This document shows positions 1-10,300 of a DNA stretch of 64,000 bases, one piece after another. The stretch's first letter is position 1. Each line of letters opens with the position of its first letter. Origin of the DNA: Bicyclus anynana (lineage: Eukaryota > Arthropoda > Insecta > Lepidoptera > Nymphalidae); assembly GCF_947172395.1 (NCBI RefSeq), contig NC_069084.1, forward strand, positions 744,001 to 808,000. The letters are read 5' to 3'. The notes beneath the pieces were generated by a model. That model did no database searches. It had not been told where the DNA came from and saw nothing but the letters and a program-made list of their open reading frames with translations. The position numbers and the translations under genes are program-made.

Positions 1-328
1 TTTCAGTTCAAAATCGTTAAATATTAGAGTGTATAGTGCAGAAATGTAAATTACTCTTTATAAGATGTGCAATAAATGAACTGTAAATAAATGAATACCA
101 GTTACCAGTAATAAAAAAAACTATTAAGTCTATAATAATTAACAATATATTACTAATATCGTATCGTATCGTTTATTCTGTCATACTTACTTTTATATGA
201 CTTCATTAAAAAAAAGGCTTGTGAAAGGCTTTTTATTTTAAATCGGAGGCGGAAATTGAATGAAAAGCGACACGGCCTACGCTATGGCCTAAAAATTCAT
301 CGAAAATTTCAATCTTTGGAACCTTTAC

Positions 329-502
329 CTCAGTAGTGAATTTTATTTGGAAGGGCCAGATGGTTGTGTTCGCTTTGCGTTTGGCGTCTTCCGGTCCCCA
401 CCACTCGTCCAGGTCCAGCTGAGGTCGCTCGGGCAACTCTGCGCAGGTGACCCACGCTACTGCAACCACCAGGACGAGGCTCCACATTACTTTGATCACC
501 AT
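329..502 (-). CDS. Gene Z: JHEH-type epoxide hydrolase, coding exon 1 only (rest lies outside the window)
   Basis: This is the first coding exon (58 codons) of a minus-strand JHEH-type gene; the other exons would lie left of position 1. The ATG at 502 directly follows a splice acceptor (CTTTCTCAG). The exon ends at 329 before a GTAAAG donor, in phase 0. The protein starts with a hydrophobic anchor of about 20 residues and then has the family motif LDxDEWWGPED, followed by an IWPFQIKF segment like the IRPF segment of the other copies. The exon length and the ATG-after-AG arrangement match all other members in the window. A 5' UTR exon with TATA box is proposed at 2688-2766. I see no exon 2 in positions 1-328, so the next exon must be off-window. 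Membership of the family is clear; whether the whole gene is intact cannot be judged. Confidence 0.85.
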
Positions 503-896
503 CTGAGAAAGATTCGATGCTTATCATTATCCATCATCGTCGTCGTCATAAGAACGGCATGCACTCGTTTTCCATGTTCGTTTCCTAATGCGCTATTTCG
601 CTTTGGAATTCCGTGAGAATACCGCAAATACTTAACAGATACACAAATTTACGTAAGCTTTTTAATTGAAGATATTATCTGGAAAATTTGGGCAAGATGG
701 AAAATACAAAAAAAATTCAAACTGCATTTTGCGACACATCAAATGAAAGCTCTTGTTATGAATATTTTAAAAATATTTTTTTTGTAATTTTGAAATAAAT
801 AGTTTCCAAGTTATTCAAGAAAATATATCATTTGGTAGTTTCAAAAAAAGTTCGCTTCTGGGGGCAAGGTGGGAAATTATAAAAAAAACTTTTTCA

Positions 897-1112
897 AACT
901 GCAACTGCCGCGGTTCCCCGAAAAACGCCCCATACAAAATGGTACGAATTAATGACGTCGTAGGTACATAGGGTACATAATGATCATATGAATTTTCATC
1001 TAATTACGATATCCAGACTATCTTTGCTTTTTACGTATAAATCAGTTAACATTGACCTTATTTACCCGAATGTATCATAAAAATCAATATAATCAAACCT
1101 AGTCATCATCCC
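897..1112 (-). mobile_element. Truncated MITE, TIR gggatgatgac family
   Basis: Ends at 1102-1112 with gtcatcatccc, the terminal inverted repeat of the full copy at 25773-26271. It shares with that copy internal blocks such as aaaacgccccatacaaaatg and aattttcatctaattacgat. Its other terminus is missing. Confidence 0.75.
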
Positions 1113-2189
1113 CATTGTTTATTTTGTTATTGTATGATCAACTGCCAGATGTTTTATGAGCTGACGCCATCAATATAATAGCATTCAATTCTTGATAAGC
1201 TTTTCAAAACGGCACCATGATTTGTGCCTCTCTTTAACTCTGTTTAACTCTGGCCTGGAGTCATTACGAGTCGACTCCAGACTTCCAAATGTACCCTGTG
1301 TGTTCGCCAAACTTCACTATACATAAAGTAATACTTATATAATCCAGAAAAATTTTTTATTGACGTAAAGGCATCATTAGATTGTTTTGCATGGTTTATT
1401 CTTTAAAATATTCAATGTACCTACTAATTAATTAATCACTGTACAAATAATTAATATGTGTGAATTGATTATTGTAAATTATAATGTTTTTATTTTTATT
1501 TTTATAATGATATTGCAAGCTGTAAGGCGGAATTTGGTGTTTATTTCAATAAGATCTGACTGTATCCTGAATTCGCAATAAATAAATTTTGATTTGATTT
1601 TGATTTGAAAAAACACGGGACCAACGCGAAAAGCGTTTATATAGAAGCGTGTGCGTCGAAATCAACTTGACGAGTACTTGTGAGCGATGAAGTAGGACAG
1701 GTAGATTACATTACATTATGTGCGTGCAGAGGACGGACAGTGGCAATTGTATAGGATAGGATCGCATTTGGCTCAAACATGTATGGATAATCAATTTCAG
1801 ATTCAATTAAGTTTCTTTTAACTAGCTCTTTCATTTGATGTATCACAAACTGCAGTTTGCAAAAGTTTTTTAACTTTTCATGTTGCTTCCCTTAGTGCCC
1901 AACAACGTTTAGATCACAGGAATTTATAATATTTCAATTTAACCGGTCCAATAGATTCGGAGATTTACTGTGACAGACGGACATACGGACACGTGAGTGG
2001 TCTATCGGTTCCCTTATTGTGCGTTCGTATACGTTCTGAACCCAAAAAACTGTAATTTTGGCATGCAGAAAAAAAAAAAACGCCTTTTAAAGAATTTTAT
2101 TTCCGACGTGAATGAGATATTTATAATTTTCCTAGAGGTTATTTAAATTTTGCATTTGGAACTTAATAAAACATACCTGACGGCGTGTT

Positions 2190-2680
2190 GACGGTCTCCG
2201 TGGCGCAGTGGTATGCGCGGTGGGCTTACAAGACGGAGGTCCTGGGTTCAATCCCCGGCTGGGCCGCTTGAGGTTTTCTTCTTATTGGTCCAGGTCTGGC
2301 TAGTGGGAGGCTTCGGCCGTGGCTAACGGCCTACGGCTAACGTGCTAACTCATTCATGTTTATAACTCTACCTCTTTTGTATATATTTTTTTAACTGGAA
2401 TAAATTAAGAGAATGCGAGAGCATGTAAACCCATATAATTCAGCACCCCAATAATAGTTGGCTGGTGGGAGGCTTCGGCCGTGGCTAGTTACCACCCTAC
2501 CGACAAAGACGTACCGCCAAGCGATTTAGCGTTCCGGTACGATGTTGTGTAGAAACCGAAAGGAGTGTGGATTTTCATTCTCCTCCTAACAAGTTAGCCC
2601 ACTTCCATCTTAGACTGAATCATCACTTACCATCAGGTGAGATTGCAGTCAAGAGCTAACTAGTAAAGAATAAAAAATAA
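2190..2680 (+). mobile_element. tRNA-derived SINE (type 1) with a nested insertion
   Basis: The head carries Pol III box-like sequences (gtggcgcagtggtatgcgcg and gggttcaatcc) and the body is the same as the copy at 7640-7955. It is interrupted by a 134-bp insert (2326-2459) flanked by a 28-bp direct repeat of SINE sequence, 2298-2325 and 2460-2487, with one mismatch. The SINE ends in an A-rich tail at about 2680. Confidence 0.85.
2326..2459. mobile_element. Short AAT-tailed repeat nested in the SINE
   Basis: A 134-bp insertion inside the SINE. Its core (gctaactcattc ... ccccaataata) recurs at 4179-4295. It contains ggaataaatta, a polyadenylation-signal-like segment, and ends in aataata, like RTE-type LINE 3' ends. 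The 28-bp flanking duplication fits target-primed insertion. Confidence 0.7.
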
Positions 2681-2687
2681 TACTTAC

Positions 2688-2794
2688 CGTGGTGCAGCTG
2701 GCGTACCGAACAGCGTAGCAGCAAGAGCGTAGTTCGATGAGGATTATAGGATAAAAAGTTTATATACAAATCAAACGTTTGCACAGCTGCAAAC
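2688..2794 (-). promoter_or_regulatory. Promoter and 5' UTR exon proposed for gene Z
   Basis: On the minus strand there is a TATATAAA box (2759-2766), then about 25-75 bp downstream a short GC-richer segment ending at a consensus donor, CACG then GTAAGT, with the last exon base at 2688. The same layout precedes A, B and C. Just upstream of the TATA box is an 18-bp perfect palindrome, gtttgcacagctgcaaac (2777-2794), with a CAGCTG E-box core that resembles the motif upstream of genes B and C. The link to gene Z exon 1 (about 2.2 kb downstream) is by layout only. Confidence 0.6.
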
Positions 2795-2904
2795 TTTGAT
2801 AATTTTGAAATGTCATGTGAATTATATTTGCAATTCTCAAAGAAATTTCAAAGTATTTTTTATTTTTTTTTTGCTAGGTATAAAATAAAAAAAAAACAAA
2901 ATCA

Positions 2905-3655
2905 AAAATCATTTATAGTATGCTCAGTTTACAAACACGTTTGACACGTCAGTTGACTATTTGTAAAGATTTTACCACCAGTTCGGAAGGCATGTTCCGC
3001 TGAGAAGAAATCGAGAGGAAACTTTGGAAACAGTTGCTCTTTTTAAAAAAAAATCGTACAGTATTTTTACAGTTGATGACAACATTACAATTTCTTATAG
3101 TTTTACTTCCTGTGTGAAGGTGGAAGCTGATCCAACGGCCTCCAATCACTTTTATCTTTAAGGAACTCATCAATGTTATAGTAACCTCGACTAAGTAAAT
3201 GTTTTTTTAACACTTTGCTTAAAGCTATGCATTGGCAGGTCCATCACAGTCTTGGGGATCTTGGTATAGAAGAGTACACCCAAACCTACAAAAGATTTTT
3301 TTACTGGCAACGATATGCAGAAATAACTAACTTATGCCCGTGTCTAGTAAGACGTGGGTTTAATTCTCCTTTGAAATTCAAAAAGAACGTTGCACTCTTT
3401 AACATTGCCTCTTATTAGCCTCTGGGCTTCCTTAGCAGATGACAGAGAATCTGTTAACAAGATAGGAACATTCTGAAAAAAATCTTCAAAGGCATTAAAA
3501 ACTTCGTTAACAGTGTTTACCTTTTTATCCTTGACCATTCATTCAAAACGCATATCACATGGTTTAATTTTGCCTGATTCTCTATTAATTATATTCCAGG
3601 TGGTTTGTACCTTGTTTTTAGACTCAATTATTCTCTGTTTGATGTGTAACGATGT
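2905..3655 (-). mobile_element. Internally deleted Jockey-like LINE copy
   Basis: Antisense copy of the family whose near-intact member is at 40.1-43.4 kb. The 3' UTR and C-terminal coding part (about 2905-3370) are joined directly to a mid-ORF2 part (about 3370-3655, encoding NAFEDFFQNVPILLTDSL). Roughly 1.3 kb containing the reverse transcriptase domain is missing; the junction is near 3368. Confidence 0.8.
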
Positions 3656-4178
3656 CTATGTAGGTAGATATACAATATGTTATAAAAATCCTGTCCGATC
3701 CGGAGGAAGAACTACTTTATTAAAAAAAAAGAATAACTTAAACTAAAAATTCGGTGGTTAGATCCCCGCCCCGTTGGTCTATTGTCTTACCCACTCCTAG
3801 CACAGTCTTTGCCGACTAGTTGGAGGGGAATGGGAATATTGGTCATATTATAAAAGATATGGCAAATATTCTTTAAAAAAAATGTGTATCCATAGTTAAG
3901 TGTATTTTTTGTAGAGTAGAGTAAGAATCACCTGTACATATATTAGGATAACAAGTTATAAGAATATTATACACTGTGGACACTTAGCAATTATTACGTA
4001 TAGATAAACAGACCGATAAATCAATAATGTTAAGTATTAATATTATATTGTAAACCATCTGTAATGTGTTACATTGCTGTTTTTTTATTGCTGCATAACT
4101 TTAATTGTAATATTGTCTCTTTCTAATGAATATGTATTGTACTACTCACCCACTATTGCTATCTCCCTTATCATATAA

Positions 4179-4295
4179 CGCTAACTCATTCTTGTTTATA
4201 ACTCTACCTCTTTTATATAATTTTTTTTTAACTGGAATAAATTAAGAGAATGCGAGAGCTTCTAAACCCATATAATTCAGCACCCCAATAATAAT
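4179..4295. mobile_element. Second copy of the short AAT-tailed repeat
   Basis: Closely matches the insert at 2344-2456, from cgctaactcatt to ccccaataataatt, but here lies outside any SINE. This shows that the sequence is dispersed. Sequence upstream of 4179 may be a longer part of the same element, but I cannot delimit it. Confidence 0.65.
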
Positions 4296-4329
4296 TCACA
4301 CACTTCACTCCCGAAGCCTGAAAATATCA

Positions 4330-4530
4330 GTTTTCAATTTACGGACCATCTAGCTAGAGGGCGTCCTACTCTGCGCTTGCTGGTACGCGGTCTCCACTCC
4401 AGAACACGTCTGCCCCAGCGGCCAGTCTGTTTCTACGAAATATATGGCCCGCCAACATCCACTTCAGTTTGCTAATTCACCTCCACCACCACACACCACA
4501 ACATCCACTTCAGTTTGCTAATTCACGATT
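4330..4530 (-). mobile_element. RTE-type LINE 3' coding fragment with a duplicated segment
   Basis: The reverse strand encodes remnants resembling the C-terminal part of RTE-type ORFs (LKWMLAGHIFRRN-like). A 28-bp segment is directly repeated at 4453-4480 and 4499-4526, immediately before a perfect hairpin. Confidence 0.5.
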
Positions 4531-4594
4531 GACCTTATCCACAAATTTAAAGTCGCTCGCTGAGCGACTTTAAATTTGTGGATAAGGTCAATCG
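4526..4594. repeat. Perfect inverted repeat, 32-bp arms, 5-nt loop
   Basis: Arms at 4526-4557 and 4563-4594 are exact reverse complements, with loop cgctg. No transposon ends are recognisable. Confidence 0.95.
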
Positions 4595-4933
4595 TCAGTG
4601 TCCACGTTTCCACTCCAAACATCATCACAGGCAAGACACTTATTAAAGACTTTTGTTTTCAGGCTTTGGGGTATTGACGATTTGAAGACTCGACGTAATT
4701 TTCAAAATGCTGCCCAACCAAGCTAAATTCTTCTTTCAACTTATAACCTCATTATATACAATTTATATATATATGATAACAAAAGTTTGTCGCGAGGTTT
4801 AATTATCTATCAGTACTTAATTGAACTGAAATTAAATATATAATAAAGTTATCAGATCAATTTACATAATTAAATTGGTACTAGATTATTTTCAAATTGC
4901 GCGACAAGCTTTAATCTATATCTATACTAATCT

Positions 4934-5150
4934 ATACTAATATTATAAAGAGGTAAAGTTTGTAAGTTTGTAAGTTTGTAACAATTTTTTGAAATGGGGT
5001 AATCTTCGAAACTACTGAACCGATTTTAAAAATTCTTTCACCAGTAGAATGCTACATTATCGGGGAGTGCTATAGGCTATATTTTATATTTCTATCATAT
5101 ATAACTACTGAGATATCGCGGGTTTTCTCTTACAGGTCGGACTGAAAAAC
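4934..5150 (+). mobile_element. Helitron-like (Lep1-type) repeat
   Basis: Starts tctatactaatattataaag, then a gtaagttt microrepeat, then gaaccgattttaaaaattct and the gctataggctatat block seen in all copies here. It is paired with an opposite-strand copy at 5495-5680, so the two form a large inverted repeat. The Lep1 name rests on remembered family features. Confidence 0.65.
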
Positions 5151-5494
5151 TTACTTATTTGCATGCGCTGCCTCAACCATTGCGTATAACTGAAATAAAT
5201 GTATGGAGGCTTTTTGAACCTTTAAAAGTTCTACAAAAAAGTCCGCGACACCATATATCTATCTTTTATATTTTAGCAGATATAGTACCTTTAGTACTTT
5301 AATAAATTATTTAAATTTTAAACTAAGGTTTACGTCATTATTTACACAACTAAACTTAAAACCTTATCAAAATAAATGATTTAATAATCACAAGGATATT
5401 ATAGAGATAAGATTTGCCCTTTACAGTATGTTAATTAGTTATATAGTTTCGGAGAAAATACAAAATTTCTGAAAGTCGCAGAAATGCCGCTATA

Positions 5495-5680
5495 TGACGC
5501 CCCGCGGTTTCAATTACGTGGTTCCCGTTCCCGTATGAATATGAGGACCAAACATAGCCTATGACACTCGCAAATAATGTAGCTTTCTATTGGTAAAAGA
5601 ATTTTCCAAATCGGTCCAGTAGATCCAGAGATTACCCCCGACAACCACACAAACTTTACCTCTTTATAGTATTAGCATAG
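5495..5680 (-). mobile_element. Helitron-like (Lep1-type) repeat, inverted partner
   Basis: Reverse-strand version of the same repeat, ending ctttacctctttatagtattag, with atagcctatgacactcg and the aaatcggtccagtag block. It faces the copy at 4934-5150. Confidence 0.65.
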
Positions 5681-5740
5681 AAGTCGCTTGGGAAATTAGT
5701 CTTTTGGTCATTGCACCACGCACAAAAGGCTGGACCAATT

Positions 5741-5995
5741 TTGCTGAGGGTAGGGTTAGGATAGAGGTAGGGAAGGGGTAGGATAGAGGTAGGGTAGGGG
5801 TAATTTAGGGAAAGTGTAGGGTAGGGTAGGGTAGGGTAGGGTACGGATAAGGTAGGGGTAGTGTAGGGTAGGGGCAAGGTAGAGGTAGGGGAAGGATATG
5901 GAACGTATAGGGTAGGGGAGGAGTAGGATAGGGGTAGGGTAGGGTAGGGGTAGTGTACGGGTAGGGAAGGGTTAGGGTAGGGATAAGGTAGGGGT
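5741..5995. repeat. GGGTA-rich tandem array, left part
   Basis: Irregular repeats of ggta/gggta units (agggtaggggtagggt and variants). They resemble but do not equal the insect telomere unit TTAGG. Antisense translation gives a proline/tyrosine-rich pseudo-ORF. Confidence 0.9.
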
Positions 5996-6260
5996 GAATC
6001 TGTCACCCACCGGAGATAAGTCCTCGAGTCGTTAACGCTTTCAGTGTTTCCTAAGCGATCTTAATAAAACTACAGGAGAGCTCAATTTACGAGTGTCGCT
6101 GGCTGGGTTGCGGTAGTTTACGAAATGTTCCCGTGGCTCAGTCATCAGGCGGCGAGTCGGAACACCGTGGGGTTTTAGTCGGTTGAAGTCCGACATAACC
6201 TTCTTGCCTCCCCGTGGCGAGAAGGTATCCATGAGGATTTCCCCACGTAAAAAAAAAAAA
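5996..6260 (+). mobile_element. Poly(A)-tailed non-LTR insertion in the GGGTA array
   Basis: A 265-bp unique segment ending in a run of A. It is flanked by an exact 16-bp duplication gggataaggtaggggt at 5980-5995 and 6261-6276. These are the marks of target-primed reverse transcription of a 5'-truncated LINE. The 3' end (ggatttccccacgt then A-run) suggests an R1-clade LINE tail, from memory and uncertain. Confidence 0.8.
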
Positions 6261-6500
6261 GGGATAAGGTAGGGGTAGGGAAGGGTTAGGGTTAGCGGTA
6301 GGGTAGGAGTAAGGTAGGGGTAGGGTAGGGGTAGATTAGGGGTAGGGTAGGATAGGGTATGGATAGGTTACGGGTAGGGTTAGGGTAGGGTAAGGTGAGG
6401 GGAGGGAAGGGTTAGCGTTAGCGGTAGGGTAGGAGTAAGGTAGGGGTAGGGTAGGGTAGGGTAGGGTTGGGTAGGTTTACGAGCAGGGTAAGGTAGAGGT
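6261..6500. repeat. GGGTA-rich tandem array, right part
   Basis: Continuation of the array at 5741-5995 after the retroinsertion. It ends near 6500, next to the end of a Helitron-like repeat (acgcggacgaagtcgcgggc, 6505-6551). Confidence 0.9.
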
Positions 6501-6559
6501 AGAGAAGTTTACATCAATTTTTACGCGGACGAAGTCGCGGGCGTCCGCTAGTTATCATA

Positions 6560-7343
6560 TAAATTGTATTTATTGAGGTTATAAATTGATAGTTAAAATT
6601 TTTAAAGAATAAATATTTACTTCTTCTTAGAACGTTTAAATATAAGCTTTTTTAAGAAAGTTTTTTTATTTTAAAATATTTTTTATTTTTTAGTCTCCGA
6701 GTCTGTTCATATTTCAGGTTACTATTAATAAGCTCTTTTATTTGATACCCATATTGTAGAAGTGCATTAAAAATAACTATTTCGCCATCTTGGGTGGTCC
6801 GCCATATTGGATTTAGAATGACGTCATATAGCATATCGTACATTGTCATCCAAACGTAACGTGTGTACAAAATTTTAGCTCAAAGAATCCACCATAATTG
6901 CAAGTAAATTAAACAACATAACGAAAAACAAAATGGCTATATTCAAGATATATACCTAATTTTCTGTACAAAACAAAAATTTTAGAAAATAAGTTTGCTT
7001 TTCCTGAGATTGAAAACAAAATGTGAGCAAAACATGTATTTAAAAAAAAAAATAAACTATCGAGAAAAGTTATACAAATTGTGTATTTTGTATAGTCATA
7101 ACGAAGCTAACACTTTGAAATATCATTTACCCAAATATCAGGCTCCTAACTTTTCCAGAATCTGAGATCCAGAACCATTTGTAACCACCAAATTACATAT
7201 TGCACACTGTTAACATTTCCTCTTTTTAGTGTTAATTATTGTGATGTGATTATATTTCATTATTTTCGTGCAGTGCTGAAGGTAGTATTTAATTAAAGAA
7301 CAACCTATATTGCTTAAACAGGCTTTATTGAATAATAATCATT
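6560..7343. other. AT-rich spacer between the repeat block and the 3' end of gene A
   Basis: No coding homology or recognised element was seen. A polyadenylation signal for gene A (AATAAA on the minus strand) lies at about 7324-7329. Confidence 0.5.
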
Positions 7344-10300
7344 TTATGAACTTCTAAATACTTTCACAGCTTTGATGATATCTGCAGCGACACTTTCCGG
7401 TACCTCCATCATTGCAAAGTGGCCTCCTTTATCCAGATTGGTCATTCCGGCAACGTTTTGGAATTTTTGTTTGTTTGGTAACGAAGGGAAGAGTTCGTTT
7501 GGTGGCCTCATGTTCCACACTTTGACTTTTGTGGGGATACTGGAAGAAAATATAAGGTGCAATTCAAAATTTGCCTTAGACAAGTCTTGTTGGTGATAGA
7601 TTTATTGTACACTCGATTTTCGATTTTGACGTAGATTTTGACGGCCTCCGTGGCGCAGTGGTATGCGCGGTGGATTTACAAGACGGAGGTCCTGGGTTCG
7701 ATCCCTGGCTGGGCAGACCGAGATTTTCTTAATTTGTCCAGGTCAGGCTGGTGGGAGGCTTCGGCCGTGGCTAGTTACCACCCTACCGGTAAAGACGTAC
7801 CGCCAAGCGATTTAGTACGATGCCGTGTAGAAACCGAAAGGGGTGTGAATTTTCATCCTCCTCCTAACAAGTTAGCCCGCTTCCATCTTAGACTGCATCA
7901 TCACTTACCATCAGGTGAGATTGTAGTCAAGGGCTAACTTGTAAACAAAAAAATAACTAGCGGAAGCCCGCGACTATGTCAGCGTGGAATTTAGTTTTTC
8001 ACAGTTCCCTCGGGAACCATGAATTTTTCGGGATAAATAGTGGCTATGTGTTAATCCAGAGTGAAATCTGTTTTCAGTCTGAATTTTAGCCAAATCGCTT
8101 CAGTATTAGCTGTGCTAAAGAGTAATAAACAAACATTTTATAATATTAGTAGGATTTACTGCGCAGGATAAGTACTGGTCTTAAAGTGATTATTTTTTAC
8201 ATTATTTCTCATCTAATGACTACTAAATTGTTATTAGATCATAAAAAACATACATACAGTTGAACGTAAAATCTCCTCCTCTTTGGAAGTCGGTTAAGTC
8301 GGAAGGAACGCTAGCTAGATGTGCTCTGCATATTTTCAACCCCTAACTCGGGGAATCTCGAATTACAATGACTGTTTTTGCATAATTTAGCTATTTGTCC
8401 TACTTTCATATTTTAGACGTTCTGATATGAAACTACAAATTTATTACATCACACCACACATTAGAATATCCACTAGACATACCTGTCTTTTCTGGAGACT
8501 TTTAAACACTAAAGTCCAGTAAATAAACCATATAGCTCAATAATCCCTGAAATATGTTCAATACAATACCGATATTTTTATATATATCTCTCAATTCTTT
8601 ATTTAGTGTGTTGGTGTAATAAAGTCAAAACTTACTCTTCTATCCCCAACGCTCGTTGCGCGTTACTGAAGTACTCGGCGTATATCCTCATGGCGCTGGT
8701 CATGCTGTTGGACAGCCAGTACACCATCACGTTGTCCAGCAGCTGGTCGCGCGTGAAGTGGTTGAGCAGCCCGCCGTCCGCCAGCAGCCGGTTGTCGCGC
8801 CGGGACCAGGTCGAGAACTTCTCCAGCATCCAGGCGCAGAGACCGATGGGCGAATCTGAGAGACCCACGCCTGGACAAAAGTGGTTACCATATTAAAGAC
8901 ACAAAAACTTGTCTCAAATCCATGCACTAACACATATGCAGCTGAGACCTGGGGTGCGAGTCCGCTATTTTATAGTCGTCGATGTAATTTATATTCGCTT
9001 ATAACAAGTTTTGTTAGAATTTGATTATTTATATATATATACTCATCGCTGTAAGTTTACAGAATGCAATGGCTGGACTATTAAATTAGCTGATTGGCAT
9101 CACTTAGACAATTTCAGGATGTGTTGCGTGTAGGGTAGGGGTAGGGTAGGGTTAGGGTAGGGCTAGGGTAGGGGTAGGGTACCTTAAGGACACTGCAATA
9201 CTGTACTGAGTTTGCTAGGAACTGATGGCAAATTTTCTGACACGTCTTTATATTGCTGTTGTAATTAGTGGCGTTTACTTCTTAGATGCAACAAAGCACT
9301 GCCTAACCGGAGGACCAAAAAACTCTTCAATATTAAATGGCACGAAAAAATGAAAATATTAAGTTAATATTTGACTATGTGTTGTTAGAAGAATAATAGT
9401 CTAAGATATGACGTCACTCGACTATTGTCGGAATCATTAGGTCGGCTGGTGCTGACGCTAAGTGGCGCTAGTTGTTTCCGTGACGAGAGTAGAATAGTGA
9501 GTAGGGAAAAACTGGAGTGACTTGTGTTATAAGGCGCTCGCCGTACGGTCCAGGGGAGTGTTCTGAGATGGTCGATCCGCTAACATTTCTCGTGGAGTAA
9601 TTATTCCGAGTTAGACACGGAGAATCTCTCTTTGTCTCGAGTGAACTACTCGATGTTTTGTTCTGGTTACATTTAGATATATTTAAGTTGTCCTGACAGA
9701 TGTTGTGAATCATAACCTTTGTACGACATTGGATTAGACATTTTTGTAATCCACTTCTGACTAAAAATCAACATATTGAAACCTTGTCATCATCCCTATT
9801 TGTAGATACTACGAGTTTAGGCAATATACCCTAGTAGAGCTTGCGCACTGGCAGTGAAGAACTCACCCACAGAGTCAGGTTTGGTCGCCTGCAGATGTAT
9901 GTACCCAGTCTCCTCCGCCAGGTCAGTAGAGGCGGTTCTGTTGAACTGATGAAGGTCTATCTGAAGGGATCCGATGTAACCCGCGAGCAGTGTCTTCACT
10001 TCGACGCAGTTGGTCTGTGTTTGAAAAAGATATATTTAGCCTTACCGGCTTGTTAATCCAGTGGTTAGCTTATGTGGTTTCTGATATAAAGGTCTTGGGT
10101 TCGAATCCTTGAGTCAGAGTGAGATACAGAGTTTTCTATCTTTTACGAAATTAAAATTCTCAATCAGTTGGTGGTGTTACACCCCCGTACTTATACCGGT
10201 TATTATTATTCTGATAGTGTTCGTTAATGAATGTAACATAGTAGCGTGGTGGGTCTATGCTCCATATCCCCTCTATTGTAAGGAGGCCTGGCCTTGTAGT

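Larger units (their letters stand above)
503..2687 (-). other. Intron between 5' UTR exon and coding exon 1 of gene Z
   Basis: No coding sequence was recognised. The intron holds a truncated MITE at 897-1112, a simple TTTGATT-type LINE tail near 1575-1612, and a SINE with a nested repeat at 2190-2680. The SINE's A-rich end lies within about 10 bp of the proposed donor at 2687. The rest is AT-rich sequence in which I see nothing. Confidence 0.5.

Noticed and set aside
2190..2260. tRNA gene-like sequence (and similar at 7640, 55940-56014, 48520)
   Set aside because: These are the tRNA-derived heads of SINEs: followed by SINE bodies, present in many copies, and not foldable into a clean tRNA end.
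5656..6006. Antisense 116-aa proline/tyrosine-rich ORF
   Set aside because: It is a translation of the GGGTA repeat array; low complexity and no gene signals.
5741..6500. Telomere or chromosome end
   Set aside because: The unit is GGGTA-like, not the insect TTAGG, is irregular, and lies between single-copy genes.
8606..8933. Overlapping ORFs on both strands over gene A exon 6
   Set aside because: Shadows of a GC-rich exon in other frames; only the minus frame with the JHEH motifs is real. The same holds for the ORFs over exons at 18.7-19.4, 22.2-22.5, 35.5-35.8 and 36.2-36.5 kb.
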